NCBI RefSeq assembly: GCF_905220365.1
Contig: NC_061154.1
Span: 13,392,001-13,456,000, forward strand
Origin: Vanessa cardui
Lineage: Eukaryota; Arthropoda; Insecta; Lepidoptera; Nymphalidae
Direction: 5' to 3'
Length of the DNA stretch: 64,000 nt
Shown here: in pieces, positions 50,101 through 61,589 of the stretch
Position numbering within the stretch: position 1 is the stretch's first letter
Layout: every line of letters starts with the position of its first letter
Made by a program: the position numbers and the translations under genes
Notes under the pieces: model-generated
Seen by the model: only the letters and a program-made list of their open reading frames with translations
Databases searched by the model: none
Told to the model about the DNA's origin: nothing

Positions 50101-52210
50101 TATACATTACATGAAATATTCAGTGAAATTTAATTAATCAAACACATAACATATATCTGACAGAACCCTTACGAAAATATATCCACGTCGAATCCAACCG
50201 TCCCAGTAAGATTAAATAAGTGTGTTTGAATTTATTTATAAATTATGCTCTCATTTTGAATATTATTTTTTGCACTAAGAGTTTTCTTGTCACCATTTAC
50301 ATAGTTATAGAAATGAAATCTATGAGAAGCAAGAAATAATTACATAAATAGCATCTCGATATCTCTGTTCATTACGGCAACTTTTTTTTAAACATGACAT
50401 TGTAAAATTCAATCGTTATATAGTATTGCCGTTCAAAAGAAATTGTTCTAAAAAAATTTATAGAGAAATGCAAAAAATGATTTTTTGTAAATTATTGCAA
50501 AAGTTTAAATATTCATAGATTAATAAAATATAGCAATTTTCTAGATTTTCCTCTTGTTCTAAATAGTATCACCAGCACTCAGTAGGACAGCTTACAAGTG
50601 ACGGCATAGAGCTGAATCTTATTATTTTATGCTCTTATATCGACATATATACTTCACTTGGTGGTTCATATGACCCATCATTTTTTGGACATGGGTCTAT
50701 AACATAGATTCCCATAATATTTTCTTTAAATTTTATTTTGTTTAAAAAGCGCCATCTAGTGCGCTTATTATTAAATATTAATTTATATGAGATTGATTAA
50801 TGTACATAATATTATAGATGGCATTCGCAGTGGTCTATTATTTCTATGATATTATTACATAAATAATATTGAAAATAACAATAAAACTTGCTATATTTTC
50901 TTTTTAAGACGATTCCAGAAATATAAAAAAAAATAGCCTATGTTATTGAAACTGCTTTACAATAGTTCTACTGATGTATCAAATTTCCAATGTATCTGCT
51001 ATCTTTAAAAATCACACACTTAGGTATGATGATTACAGCATTAATTTTCTAAAATTTAAACATCTCTCAAGAGGCAATAACTGCAAAAAAATGATCATCG
51101 TGTGAGCAGTTACGATTACGACTAAAGAATACTTATATTATAAATGAAGAAGTAACTCTGTCTGTCTGTCGCCTTTTTAAATAACTTACTGAACCAATTT
51201 AAATAAAGATCTAGTATAAAGATTTTTTTATCTTATTAAAAATACTTTTTCCAAAATAAGATGTGTAAATGAAATATAACACCCAGTAAGTACCTACAGC
51301 TAAGTTACGCCCACGATTTGAACTCATTCAATAACAAATATATGTCAAAGGATTCGGTCCCACAGGTACAGCACCCAGCAATATTTCAATTAATAACAGT
51401 CGGACGCCATAGCCACTCAAAAACCCAGTGTACGTACCTTAAAAATCCGGGGACAAATTGCAATAATTAATTAATATAAATCTACCAGACCATACCCAAG
51501 AGTAAGGTCTTTGATCACTACATTTATTTAAACGTTTTATTAAGAATTTTATTCCTCTCATCAGAAGCTGGGACTGGTTGCTAGTAAGTGCATTTAAGTA
51601 AGTGTCTTTACCAAATACTAATGTGCAAACTTCGGCATGGCGACCGCGCCATAATCGTACGGCGTCAGTATTATAAACGGTTCAGCTTCGAAGCGGCAAC
51701 CGTATTTGCAGTCATGATTGACTCATACAGCACGGGCAACATCTTCATTTAATAAATATTTATCTTACTATTTTATTCTTTATTTTACGACGTCTGCACC
51801 CTCTAAAGACCATGGCTACTTGTACTCTATCTTCATATATTTGTAAACGGTTTTAAATGAAATTAGATATATAAACTTTTTGTGAGCGCAACTTCGTTCT
51901 TACCGATTAGGTTAAGACCAATTCTGAGCGAAATTACACCAATGTGGAAGCAGAGGCCAAACCCAAAGTTTTCGCTGAGGCGGACAGTCTACTTCGATTG
52001 CCATTGGCGATAACCGCGCGTAAGCCGTGTAGGTAACCTACACGTAAAATATCTAACACCGGTACCGCGTAAATGTGAAAAGCCGCTAAAGATTTCTGTA
52101 ACATACATGTCTTCCGTTGGCTAGTGTTGCCAATGTAGCGTATATTCAGGCAGTCACAGCTAAACAGTCAATTATTTTAATGCCCATATTAAAAATTAGA
52201 ATCCAATTGA

Positions 52211-52355
52211 ATAACAACAATAGCCTGTAAAATTCCCACAGCTGGGCTAAGGCCTCCTCTCCCTTTGAGAAGAAGGTTCGTAACATATTCTACCACGCTG
52301 TTCCAATGCGTGTCGGTGGAATTCACATGTGGCAGAATTTCTATGAAATTAGACT
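52211..52355 (-). repeat. SINE family C tail fragment
   Basis: AGCCTGTAAAATTCCCACAG, CTAAGGCCTCCTCTCCCTTT, CCACGCTGTTCCAATGCGTG and GTGGCAGAATTTCTATGAAA; the tRNA-like head is absent. Confidence 0.75.
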
Positions 52356-53573
52356 ATAATCAACAAGCAACAAATACAACAAGCCAATATACCTACTGTA
52401 AATATCATATATAGAATTAATAATTTTGTTAAAAAAGAAATTGCTTGCCTTTAAAAAATCTCTTTTTTTAAACACACTGTATGTGTAGTATATAAAAAGG
52501 TTAGTAATCTCCAGTAATGAAACAATGAGCAAAAATACAATGAATTAATTTACGTTTATACGATTAGTCATTGTAGGTAGGCAGTTGATGACGCATTAGG
52601 AAAAGTAGATTAAGATAATTTGTTACGACAAATATTTCAGAAACTCGAATATTAGGATATTAAGCTGCAAATAACGGTTTTATGTACAATCCCAAAAACC
52701 TTTTATGGCAATTTGTGTCTTGAAGGATATTGTAAAACATTTCTCTGTTCAAACCGAATTGAGTGCAGTTGAAAACACAAATATATTTCAATAAAGCGTA
52801 AACGTTTCTTTCGCTGATTTTTCTCAGATGTTCTTCTAAATGTTTCTTTTAGAATCGCATGTATAAACATTATTTACTAAATAAAGATTTTATCGCATAT
52901 ATTCTGACCTATACTCGTATAATTTGTCTGAGATATTGTTTGAAACCAATTACCATTTTTTGTCGGAAAGCAACATTATAAAGTTTTATTCCAACTTAGT
53001 TATTATGGATTGGAAAACTTCCAGCTTTTAATATACGCACACAAACAAATATCACGTGACCGAAAACACTTCTTTTATTTTTAAAATTCAATAAAAATTC
53101 TTGAAGACCTTACCTTCAGAGTCTTATAAACATTTGAACCCACTCGTTTTTTATATGAAAATACAATAAAAAATATTAAATTCGTTCTTTCTTTTTTTGA
53201 TTTATTTTATATGTAAGTATATTACAAACAAACAACTCTATCATCATAGTTCAGTTCAGTTCAGCCAACTCACACAAAATATTATTATTATACACCTTGA
53301 AAAATACCTCGTGAATCAATCCATCAATTGGTGAAATCTGTATAAAAATCCGTTCAGTGGTTTATGAGTTTATTGCGTACAGACGCGACGGAAGGACTTT
53401 GTTTTGCAGTATTAAAAGGAAACCCTTGTTTTGAGAGACGTTTTTAACTTAAGCCTTCAAATCTTGAATCATGTTTTGAAGCCTTACATAGTACCCATTG
53501 AGTGGATTTTTCCATACACTTTTGATACTGGTAACAATGTCATTTATTATTTTGTACTAAAGTTATTCGTTTT

Positions 53574-53833
53574 TTGGGTTCCGTACCTAAAACGGTAAAA
53601 CCCTATCCTGTCCGTCTTTCACCAGGCTGAATATCATGATAGTTAGACACTTGAATATATTACGTACCTACTAATGATGTATTTCTGTTGTCGCTATAAC
53701 AACATATACTAAAAAACAGAATAACATAAATATTTAAGGGGCCTATACAACACATATGATTTTTTTGCCGATTTTATTGATAATATATACGAAAAACTTC
53801 GAGCCGAGTCCAACTCGCACTTGGCCAGTTTAT
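53574..53833 (+). repeat. Widespread lepidopteran interspersed repeat
   Basis: Starts TTTTTTGGGTTCCGTACCTA, contains CTGTCCGTCTTTCACCAGGC and ATGATGTATTTCTGTTGTCG, and ends GAGTCCAACTCGCACTTGGC. I recognise this as a common interspersed sequence in moths and butterflies but cannot assign its class. Confidence 0.65.
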
Positions 53834-54324
53834 TTTGTCTATAGATTATATAAACACTTCTTTGAATTATAATAAACATAACTCTCGACCTGCAGTTAAA
53901 AAAACAGGTTATCTATTCCCTTTCAATCATATTCTATTTAAGAAGTCACCCCATCAGTAAATCACGAATAAGTCTTCCATTTAAGAGGTTTAGCAAATTC
54001 CAAATATATATTCATATCCAGGATAGGCATAATTTCAGACTAAAGCGTTATGCTTATTATTATTTTCTATCAAGGAAATCTCACTATTTCTCGAAGTTGA
54101 TAGTAATTATTTTTTGACAGACGGGTGTCAGGACGCTTGTATTTGTGGTTCATAATAGTGGAAATCTTCGTTTCTCTGGTGCAACTCACATTGTCCTCAT
54201 ATCTCGAATGTTTAAAAATAGCTGGGTAAAAGTTTTTTTCTATTACATTATAGACGTTACATTCACATTATACCTACACATAACAAAGATATTATTTTTA
54301 ATGTTGAGTTGTTGATGACAACAA

Positions 54325-54545
54325 ACAACAGCAACAACAGCCTGTAAATTACCCACTGCTGGTCTAAGGCCTCCTCTCATTTTGAGGTTTGGAACATACT
54401 CAACCACGCTGTTCCAATGCGGGTTTATGGAATACACATGTGGCAGAATTACTATGAAATTAGACGCATGCAGGCTTCCTCACCATGTTCGCCTTCACCT
54501 CTGAGCTCTGAGCACAGGATGAATTATAAAAACAAATAGCACAAT
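54325..54545 (-). repeat. SINE family C, body and tail
   Basis: ACAGCCTGTAAATTACCCAC, CCACGCTGTTCCAATGCGGG, CAGGCTTCCTCACCATGTTC and GGATGAATTATAAAAACAAA. The short ORFs over it are incidental. Confidence 0.75.
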
Positions 54546-55096
54546 AACTTGTTGATGAATGTAACTTAATTTGCGAAAAATTACAATTACCGGGATTTTT
54601 CCGATTACTCGTGGTGGAATTATCGAAAACAAGAATAAATCCTGTATAAAAAGCGTGTTCTCTCATTTATAATTAGAGACTTCTTTAATTACATTTTCAT
54701 TTTGTTTTAATATATATTATGATTAATTTTTTTTTTCTATTTATATAATCAATTTTTATAAATATTTTTAGGAATTTATACAAGATGACTTTATTGCATA
54801 TGAAGATTATTTTTTGTTTTAAAAGAATATGCAATAAAATCTACTTTTTTGGTATTTTATCGGTACGGCTTTGTGCTAGCCCTTCTAAATAAGTATAGTA
54901 CGACACAAATTAGATGTAGCATCGGAACATGCAATAAAATAAAAATAAAACCGATTACTGCCGATTTACATGACCAATAGAAATAGCACCATATCGCGCT
55001 CACCATTAGACGTTATTCGTTGCTATAGATTCTCGCGTCAGTTCAAACCGAGAAAGCAAGTGCATGTAAATCGACGTGTCAAATTGACGAACATAA

Positions 55097-55098
55097 TA
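55097..55098. other. TA target-site duplication, left side of the mariner
   Basis: TA immediately outside the left terminal repeat, matching the TA at 56378-56379 on the right. This is diagnostic of Tc1/mariner integration. Confidence 0.85.
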
Positions 55099-56377
55099 GG
55101 TTGGGGAAAAAGTTTCTTCGTATTTTATATGAAAATTCAAAAAGTTTTTTTTTATAGTTTATTTATATTTGACTAAAGTATGTAGGTGCCATTTTGTTCC
55201 ATAACTTTTTGCCATCTTGTTGGTAGTGACATGATCCCACTGCTGTAAAAATTTTGGGGCTTCTGATCGAAAAACTGCGACAAGTGGTTTTGGCAGTCCT
55301 CTCGTGATGTTAACCTGACACTGCCTAAGGAATTCTGCAGAGACCGAAACAGATGAAAATCTGAAGGTGCAAGGTCAGGACTATACGGCGGATGCATTAA
55401 TACCTCCCAGCCAAACTCTCGTAATTTTTGTTGAGTGGCTAAAGATGTGTGAGGTCTAGCGTTGTCATGGTGAAAAACCACACCCCTTCTGTTGATCAAT
55501 TCTGGCCGCTTTCTCTCAATTTCTTGCTTCAATCTCATCAATTGTTCGCAATACAGTTCTGAATCGATGGTCCTGCCGGGCGGTAACAGCTCATAATGAA
55601 TGATGCCCTTCCAATCCCACCATACACACAGCATTACCTTGTTGCGAGTTAATCCGGGTTTTGCCACAGTCTGTGAAGCTTGACCGGCCTTTGACCACGA
55701 TCTTTTTCGCACGTTCTTGTCGTGTGTGATCCACTTTTCATCACCAGTTATCAGCTTCTTCAAAAATAGCCGGTTTCATTACGCCGTAATAAAGAATCAC
55801 AAATCAGTACACGGTTCATTAGGTTTCTTTCAGTGAGTTCATGAGGCACCCATATATCGAGCTTTTTTGTGTACCCAGCTTTATTCAAATGAGTCAAAAC
55901 CGTTTTGTGGTCAATTGCCAGTTCTTCAGCTACATCGTAACTACAAATATGCCGATCTTGCTCCACTTTTTCAAAAATGGCATCAATTTTGTCCGTAACA
56001 GGGCGACTAGAGCGAGATGCATCTTTGATATCAAAATTTCCGGCTTGAAAACGCTTAAACCAAACTTGCGCTACTCTCACAGATACTGCATTAGGTCCAT
56101 AAACATCACAAATTTTTTTTCGCGGCTTGAGTTGCATTTTTACCTTTATTATAGTAAAATTTTAAAATGTATCGAATTTCTTCTTTAGATTCAATCATTT
56201 TAACAACAACAAAAACAAATGAAAATCACACAAATACCTAATTTGAATTTGGAAGTGCCTTCTTTAAAATTAAAACTTTTTAATGATACCAAAACCAGCC
56301 AGATACCAATGGTATAGCCAAAGAGATTTTATTACAAGTTCATACATACTATATGCGAAAAGACTTTTTCCCCAACC
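55099..56377 (-). mobile_element. Complete but inactive mariner (Tc1/mariner, D34D), 1,279 bp
   Basis: The ends are inverted repeats (GGTTGGGGAAAAAGTTTCTT on the left, the complement of TCTTTTTCCCCAACC on the right) and the element is flanked by TA on both sides (55097-55098 and 56378-56379), the standard mariner target duplication. The length is typical of full-length mariners. One transposase reading frame fills most of it on the - strand (separate entry). The insertion splits an older TIR element (54899-56534). It is not in or near an ago exon. Confidence 0.95.
55173..56198 (-). pseudogene. Mariner transposase pseudogene with two compensating frameshifts
   Basis: The start is ATG at 56198-56196 (MIESKEEIRYILKF) and the stop is at 55173. 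The total of 1,026 nt is a multiple of three, but the frame is lost at an extra A in an 8-A run (about 56112-56119) and recovered at about 55770, where a base is missing before FLKKLITGDEKW. Between the breaks the middle third is read in a different frame (55760-56137). The N-terminal half has the HTH region (QVWFKRFQAGNFDIKD, SRPVTDK) and the linker WVPHELTERN. The catalytic triad is present: TGDEKW, HHDNARPHTS and YSPDLAPSDFHLF, with 34 residues between the second and third Asp (D34D class). Catalytic residues are intact but the frameshifts prevent a full-length product. Confidence 0.93.
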
Positions 56378-56718
56378 TAATATTAGGTCAAATGATATTC
56401 CAAGTTATATTACGTTTGTGTAAAGATCATATTCATATGAAAATTAAATATTGATAATTTGGGATAGCGGATACTTCATTCGGATGTGATCGGTTTTACG
56501 AATTTTGCCGATGCTACATCTAAGTTGTGCCGTAGTTTCGTATATTCTACTACCAAGCTTTGGTTATTTACGAAATGTCAAGCTGTGTGGGCAAAGGCTA
56601 CCATTTGCCATCACATGGCCTAATTGCACATTCTACAACGGCAATATACAATAAAATAATTAGCAATAACTTCGCTTGTACTTAAGCCGATTTGGTTTTT
56701 TTTGGTATTTATTAATAC

Positions 56719-57008
56719 CTTTTTTATGGTATAGGTTGGAAAACGAGCATATGGGCCACCTGCTGGTAAGTGGTCACCATCACCCATAGGCAATGAAGCT
56801 GTAAGAAATATTAACTATTCCTTACATCGTCAATGTGCCACCGGCCTTGGGAACTAAGATGTTATGTCCCTTGTGTCTGTAGTTACACTGGATCACTCAC
56901 CCTTCAAACCGCAACACAACAATACTGGTTACTGTTATTTGGCGGTAGAATAACTGATGAGTGGGTGGTACCTACCCAGATGGGCTTGCACAAAGCCCTA
57001 CCACCAAG
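56719..57008 (-). repeat. SINE family A, near full length
   Basis: From TTTTTATGGTATAGGTTGG to GGGCTTGCACAAAGCCCTAC. One of the best-preserved copies in the window. The ORF over it is incidental. Confidence 0.87.
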
Positions 57009-57260
57009 TATTATTATATTAGTACCTACTTCCTGGTTTGTCCTATTAATATTTCAAATCTGGTTTTTTTTTTATTTTATAATTCACTTCGTATAACGGA
57101 ACGCATAACATGACGCTAATGCCTTTTATGTCAGTAAAGACGTGAAATGATGAAACTTGATAACCTGTCTTGTAAAACTAGAATAAACCGATGTCCGATA
57201 CAAATGACTTGCGCAACTAAAACTGTTTTAATTATAAATCATAAATATTTTTCATTTCGA

Positions 57261-57440
57261 ACTAGTTGTGCCCGTGACCTTGTACGCGTTAGAATTTAAC
57301 AACAAAAAAATTGTAGCCGAAGTTAATCCTTATTATATCAATAATGAGCCCGTGAACGTCCCGTCAAAATCGGTCCAGCCGTTTCAGATATAAGCCGGAA
57401 CAAACAGACAGAAGTTGTAAAAAATGTTATTTTGGTATAT
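57261..57440 (-). mobile_element. Helitron-like 3' end (family D), inverted copy
   Basis: ACTAGTTGTGCCCGTGACCT at the left edge is the complement of the CTAGT terminus. Interior pieces (AAAAATTGTAGCCGAAGTTA, AATCGGTCCAGCCGTTTCAG) match the copy at 25110 in reverse. Confidence 0.5.
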
Positions 57441-58073
57441 GTAGGTCGATTGTAGGTACCGTCTGTATATACATATGCATTAAGTAAATCAAGGATATTT
57501 TAATATTACAAATAGACACTCCAATTTTATTTTATATGTATAGATTAAATTATAGGACTAACTAGCCCGTACCGGCTTAGTACTGATCGAAATATTTTTT
57601 TTTATATTGTCACCTTTATTAATATAATTTTAGTGTATATAAATTTAGTGTGTGTAGTAGTGTAAACCGCATGAAAACCCGTTCAGTAGTTTTGGAGTTT
57701 ATCGCGAGCAAACATACAGACATAGAGATGCGATCGGGGGTACTTTGTTTTATAATACTTATGTAGTGATGAGATTCAACTCGTGAAAAAAAAACAGAAC
57801 TTTTTCTACTTTCTACGTTTACATTTTGAAAGACGTAATAATAATTTCGATTAAATGTAGACCACTCGTGGTTGAATCATCAAAATATGCATTAATTGTG
57901 TATCTTATACACGTGTAGTCTATTCCAACCACAAAAGTAGTGAAACAAAGTAATTAAAAAACATTGCCATTGAATAGACACGACATCATTGGGCAGGAAT
58001 TTGAATACTTAATTTAAGATATTCGAAATGGATTCGCGAATACATTCTTGAATGTCGAAAAAGTCGTTAAAAC

Positions 58074-58112
58074 TTTGGAAGTATAGTACCGAGTCGGTAC
58101 TATACTTCCAAA
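58074..58112. repeat. Perfect 39-bp odd palindrome (19-bp arms)
   Basis: Arms 58074-58092 and 58094-58112 around a single G. The arm reads TTTGGAAGTATAGTACCGA. Beyond the arms, CGAAAAAG and CTTTTTCG add imperfect pairing. It sits 20 bases from TIR element copy 2. Confidence 0.92.
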
Positions 58113-58132
58113 CTTTTTCGGGTACTACCGAC

Positions 58133-58417
58133 TACGACACAGCTTAGATGTAGCATCGGCAAAATTCGTAAAGCCGATCTCATCCGGATTATCAATATTT
58201 ATTATTATGTGAATATGATTTTCACACAAAAATTCATATGACCTAATTTAATATTCGTCAATTTGACTCATCGATTTACATGCACTTGTTTTCTCGGGTT
58301 GAACTGACGGGAGAATCTATAGCGACGAATAGCGTTGAATGGCGCGATAGGTAGCTATTTCTATAGGTTGTATAAATCGGCAGTAATCGGTTTTAATGAA
58401 TTTGAAGTTGTGTTGTA
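58133..58417 (-). mobile_element. TIR element (MITE-like), copy 2, without the mariner
   Basis: The reverse complement of copy 1. It starts TACGACACAGCTTAGATG and carries the same interior landmarks (GATTTACATGCACTTG, AATCTATAGC, AATCGGCAGTAATCGG). At the position matching the mariner target it reads CCTAATTTAATATTCGTC without interruption. Its far end (about 58390-58417) is more diverged. Length about 285 bp. Confidence 0.72.
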
Positions 58418-58985
58418 CTATAACTTTGTAAATTCACGTGTATATGTAAGTGGGATAGTATTGTAATTTATGTAACTGTTGTTTACTTCTTTATAGGTAC
58501 AATTGGAATAGGCAGCGTCTTTAAGATCACATCACATTTTCAATATCTTTCAAGGCATTGAATATTTTATCAACATTTGTGGATTATACAAATTCGTAAT
58601 AAGTGGCGCAATAAGTGTAAGTATATTTAATTTGTGCGTTTTCGTTACAATATGGGAGACATTTAATTGTCTTTTCAATTAATTCCCGAAAGGATAAAAG
58701 CAAATCAAAGTAATTTTACTTGCAAATTAAAATTAAAAATAACGTTAAATATATCATTGAGTATCTGCTTATTAAAGTCATCTATTATTAGATATTTCAC
58801 CGTCTGCGGATAACGTTATTGTATTCTGAAGAACGAATGAGCTAGTGTCAATACAGACACAAGGAGGTTTTAATATTATGTAACATTCTTCCATTCAAAC
58901 AAATGTAAACATAAGTTTGTTCTTATTTACAAAGTAGGATATGTACAGCAGGGTTTTATAGAACTCTTTTTATATTTATTTTACT

Positions 58986-59002
58986 TGTGTGTGTGTGTGT
59001 GT
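58986..59002. repeat. (TG)n microsatellite
   Basis: TGTGTGTGTGTGTGTGT in intergenic DNA. Confidence 0.9.
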
Positions 59003-59082
59003 TTATGTTCTATATACCATGTGTTTAAAGTGGATAAGTATATCGTCATAATATTTTTTTACCGATTGAAGTTCTTTTCAAC

Positions 59083-59480
59083 CGACTTCAAAAAGGAGGA
59101 GGTTATTAATCCGTCTGTATTTTTTTATGTTTGTTACTTCGTGAAGTAAAAAGTTATGAGTTTTTACTGGGTGGGCCGATTTTTTTTTTTAGTTTGAAAG
59201 CTACTAGTTCCCGTGTGGTCCCATTTTAATGTAGTCCAGTTCTGATGATGGTATCCATATGAAATAGACATATGGATAGACATAGACACCGACTCCAAAT
59301 ATAACAATAACTATAACTAACTTATATAATCGTAAATCGACTTTTGAGTAGTCTAATATTTTTCATTTCATTTTACTTAGGAGGACTAAAAAATATGTTG
59401 AATACGCAATTATTTCATTACTTTTTAGTGGATATTCATTTGTTTTAAAATAGTGTTTTTTTAAGTCGGTTATTCTTTTT
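59083..59480 (+). repeat. Interspersed repeat with CAACCGACTTC / AAGTCGGTT ends (family E)
   Basis: Starts TTCAACCGACTTCAAAAAGG and GGAGGTTATTAATCCGTCTG; about 390 bases later comes TTTTTTAAGTCGGTTATTC, suggesting short inverted ends. The reverse of the start occurs at 23240-23285. Element class not assigned. Confidence 0.5.
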
Positions 59481-60096
59481 GTTAAAATTTTTATTTATTT
59501 TAGTTTTATACTTTAATTTTTGTCTCTAAGGTTTTCATGACGTAAATTCAAATAAAAAAGTGGCTTTTTTTCTAATACGAGTATGTGATTATTAACCATA
59601 AGTGTTTAGCGTTTTTTGTACTATATGTTAAACCCTGTTGTAATAATAAAGTATAAAAGTTGTCAAACGTATTGTATAATCGTATCACGTAGGCCGATAA
59701 TGATGCGGAATTACATAGGTCATTATATTTAATACAAATGAGATCAGAATTAACGGTTGTTTACCCACATCCCTAATTGACAGAGGTAAGTGCGACAAGA
59801 TTACATTCAATTACAGAATGACTTGTAAGTAATCTACTTAATTTGCTTAATGTTAATATTTAACAACACGCTTATTTATATAATATTTAAACGTATCCTA
59901 TTACGTGTAATGAACCCGTAATTATTATTATTCAGCGTGATTCGTAGATTTTGTAAGATTGTTTATTTGTTTCATGTAACACTATTTTGCAATTTATCGC
60001 CTCCTAAGGTGTATTATTTACGTAATCTATGTGCATGAATATGTTTCGTAACGTTGTTATATACTTATGTTAATTAAAATATTAATAAAATTCTAA

Positions 60097-60175
60097 TAGA
60101 CACGCTGACTCAGTGCTTACAAGCGTTGAATCTTAACAGATGATTCCGAGTTCAAATCCGGGTAACATCAGAGAA
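60097..60175 (+). repeat. Degraded SINE family C head
   Basis: GACTCAGTGCTTACAAGCGT, AATCTTAACAGATGATTCC and GAGTTCAAATCCGGG follow the A- and B-box spacing of the family C head. Confidence 0.45.
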
Positions 60176-60217
60176 TTTTCATGCTTTTAAATGTATATTG
60201 TGATCCTTTATTTTTAT

Positions 60218-60485
60218 GGTATACGTTGGCGGACGAACATATTGCCGCCTGTTGGTAAATGGCCACCATCACCCATAGACAATGACGCTGTAAGAAATAT
60301 TAACTATTCCTTACATCGTCAATGCGCCACAAACCTTGGGAACTAAGATGTTATGTCCCTTGTTCCTGTAGTTACTCTGGCTCACCGGAACACAAAAATA
60401 CTTCGTACTGTTGTTTAGCGGTACAATATATGATGAGTGGGTGGTACCTACCCAGGCGGGCTTGCACAAAGCCCTACCACCAAGA
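60218..60485 (-). repeat. SINE family A, near full length
   Basis: From TTTTTATGGTATACGTTGGC to GCACAAAGCCCTACCACCAA, with an internal deletion around the CTCACCCTTCAAACC landmark. Confidence 0.85.
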
Positions 60486-60696
60486 AGTCCGTTGTTGTCG
60501 ATATAATGTTGTCTGGTATTTAAATTTGTATGTCTCGGATGAAAATCTGGTAAGTATATGTACCTCACAAACCGCTCTGTAGCCTCTTAGTGATGAATAC
60601 ACGCCTTATCTTCAAAAATCATGAAGACGTCTCGGCCTTCAGCAATCTGCCTTTGGAATATTAAAGGTTATTACTTATTTTGTTTAATTTAATGTT

Positions 60697-60907
60697 TAAT
60701 GAGGAAGGCCTTGACCGTGAATGTGGATGGATATAGAGGTAGAGGACGACCAAGAAAACGATGGAAGGATTGTGTGAAAGACGATATGGTTAGGAAGAAT
60801 GTAACTTGTAAGATGACGTCTGACAGAGAAGTATGGAAGGAGAAGACATGCTGCGCTGACCCTAAATAAAATTGGGAAAAGGGCAGGAGGATGATGAGGA
60901 TGATGAC
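60697..60907 (+). mobile_element. LINE 3' end fragment (RTE-like)
   Basis: The translation NVDGYRGRGRPRKRWKDCV continues to VTCKMTSDREVWKEKTCCA and ends DPK before a stop at about 60868. The tail GGAGGATGATGAGGATGATG follows. This is the typical C-terminal end of a lepidopteran RTE-like LINE, heavily 5' truncated. Confidence 0.75.
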
Positions 60908-61515
60908 TTACTTTGTTTAATTGTAATAATAAAAGAGAATTAATTATTTAACAAAACAAAAAATGTTTGATTGCTTGTGTGTGTTGTTTTAATATAAACT
61001 CTGTCACTAACTAAAGCGTCATCTTTAATAGATCAGTATTTATGCAATTGATCTGAAATGATCTTTAAAACGAGTAAGTACCTCCTTAATATTGGTCGTT
61101 GCTTTCGCGCCGATCAATTTGCATTCCAAACAATAACTATTTTATATAACACTATTTATCATTCATATAATAATTGAAACAATCATTCCTTAGTTTTCAT
61201 ACACACAAGTCAAAATGTGGAATACGCCTCCGGTTACTGCGTTTTCTGTGTTTTTTTCTGAGAGATGAAGAGACTTGGAATCTGGGTAAGTTTCTAACAA
61301 TCCATCTTTAGTATTCAGATCTGGATATGAATGTTGTTAAAAGTAAAAAAGTATCACTTAAAATATTGACGATTGATACCTTTGTGTAATAAATGACCCG
61401 TATGATGTTATCTGTAGGAATATTCAATTAATTTATATTAATGAACTCATAAATTTTGATTAGAAAATAATTTATTTTTGTTAAATTTATACTTGACTTG
61501 TTTTTTAAGAAAAAA

Positions 61516-61517
<2 letters not shown>

Positions 61518-61587
<70 letters not shown>
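61518..61587. repeat. (TA)n microsatellite, about 35 units
   Basis: Uninterrupted AT/TA dinucleotides up to a single C at 61588, followed by a few more TA. Likely polymorphic in length. Confidence 0.97.

Positions 61588-61589
<2 letters not shown>

Larger units (their letters stand above)
50101..54898. other. Intergenic DNA between ago and the TIR/mariner region
   Basis: AT-rich. Holds a CTCF-like site (50748-50762), SINE C fragments and a common lepidopteran repeat (listed separately), and a 19-bp palindrome at 52026-52044. No gene seen. Confidence 0.55.
54899..56534 (+). mobile_element. TIR element (MITE-like), copy 1, split by the mariner
   Basis: The left end 54899-54925 and right end 56508-56534 are inverted repeats of 27 bp matching at 25 positions; the shared core is TTAGATGTAGCATCGG. 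Without the mariner and one TA the element is about 355 bp. It has no coding capacity. Copy 2 at 58133-58417 is the same element in the opposite orientation and lacks the mariner. A clean target duplication was not identified, so the superfamily is not assigned. Confidence 0.75.
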
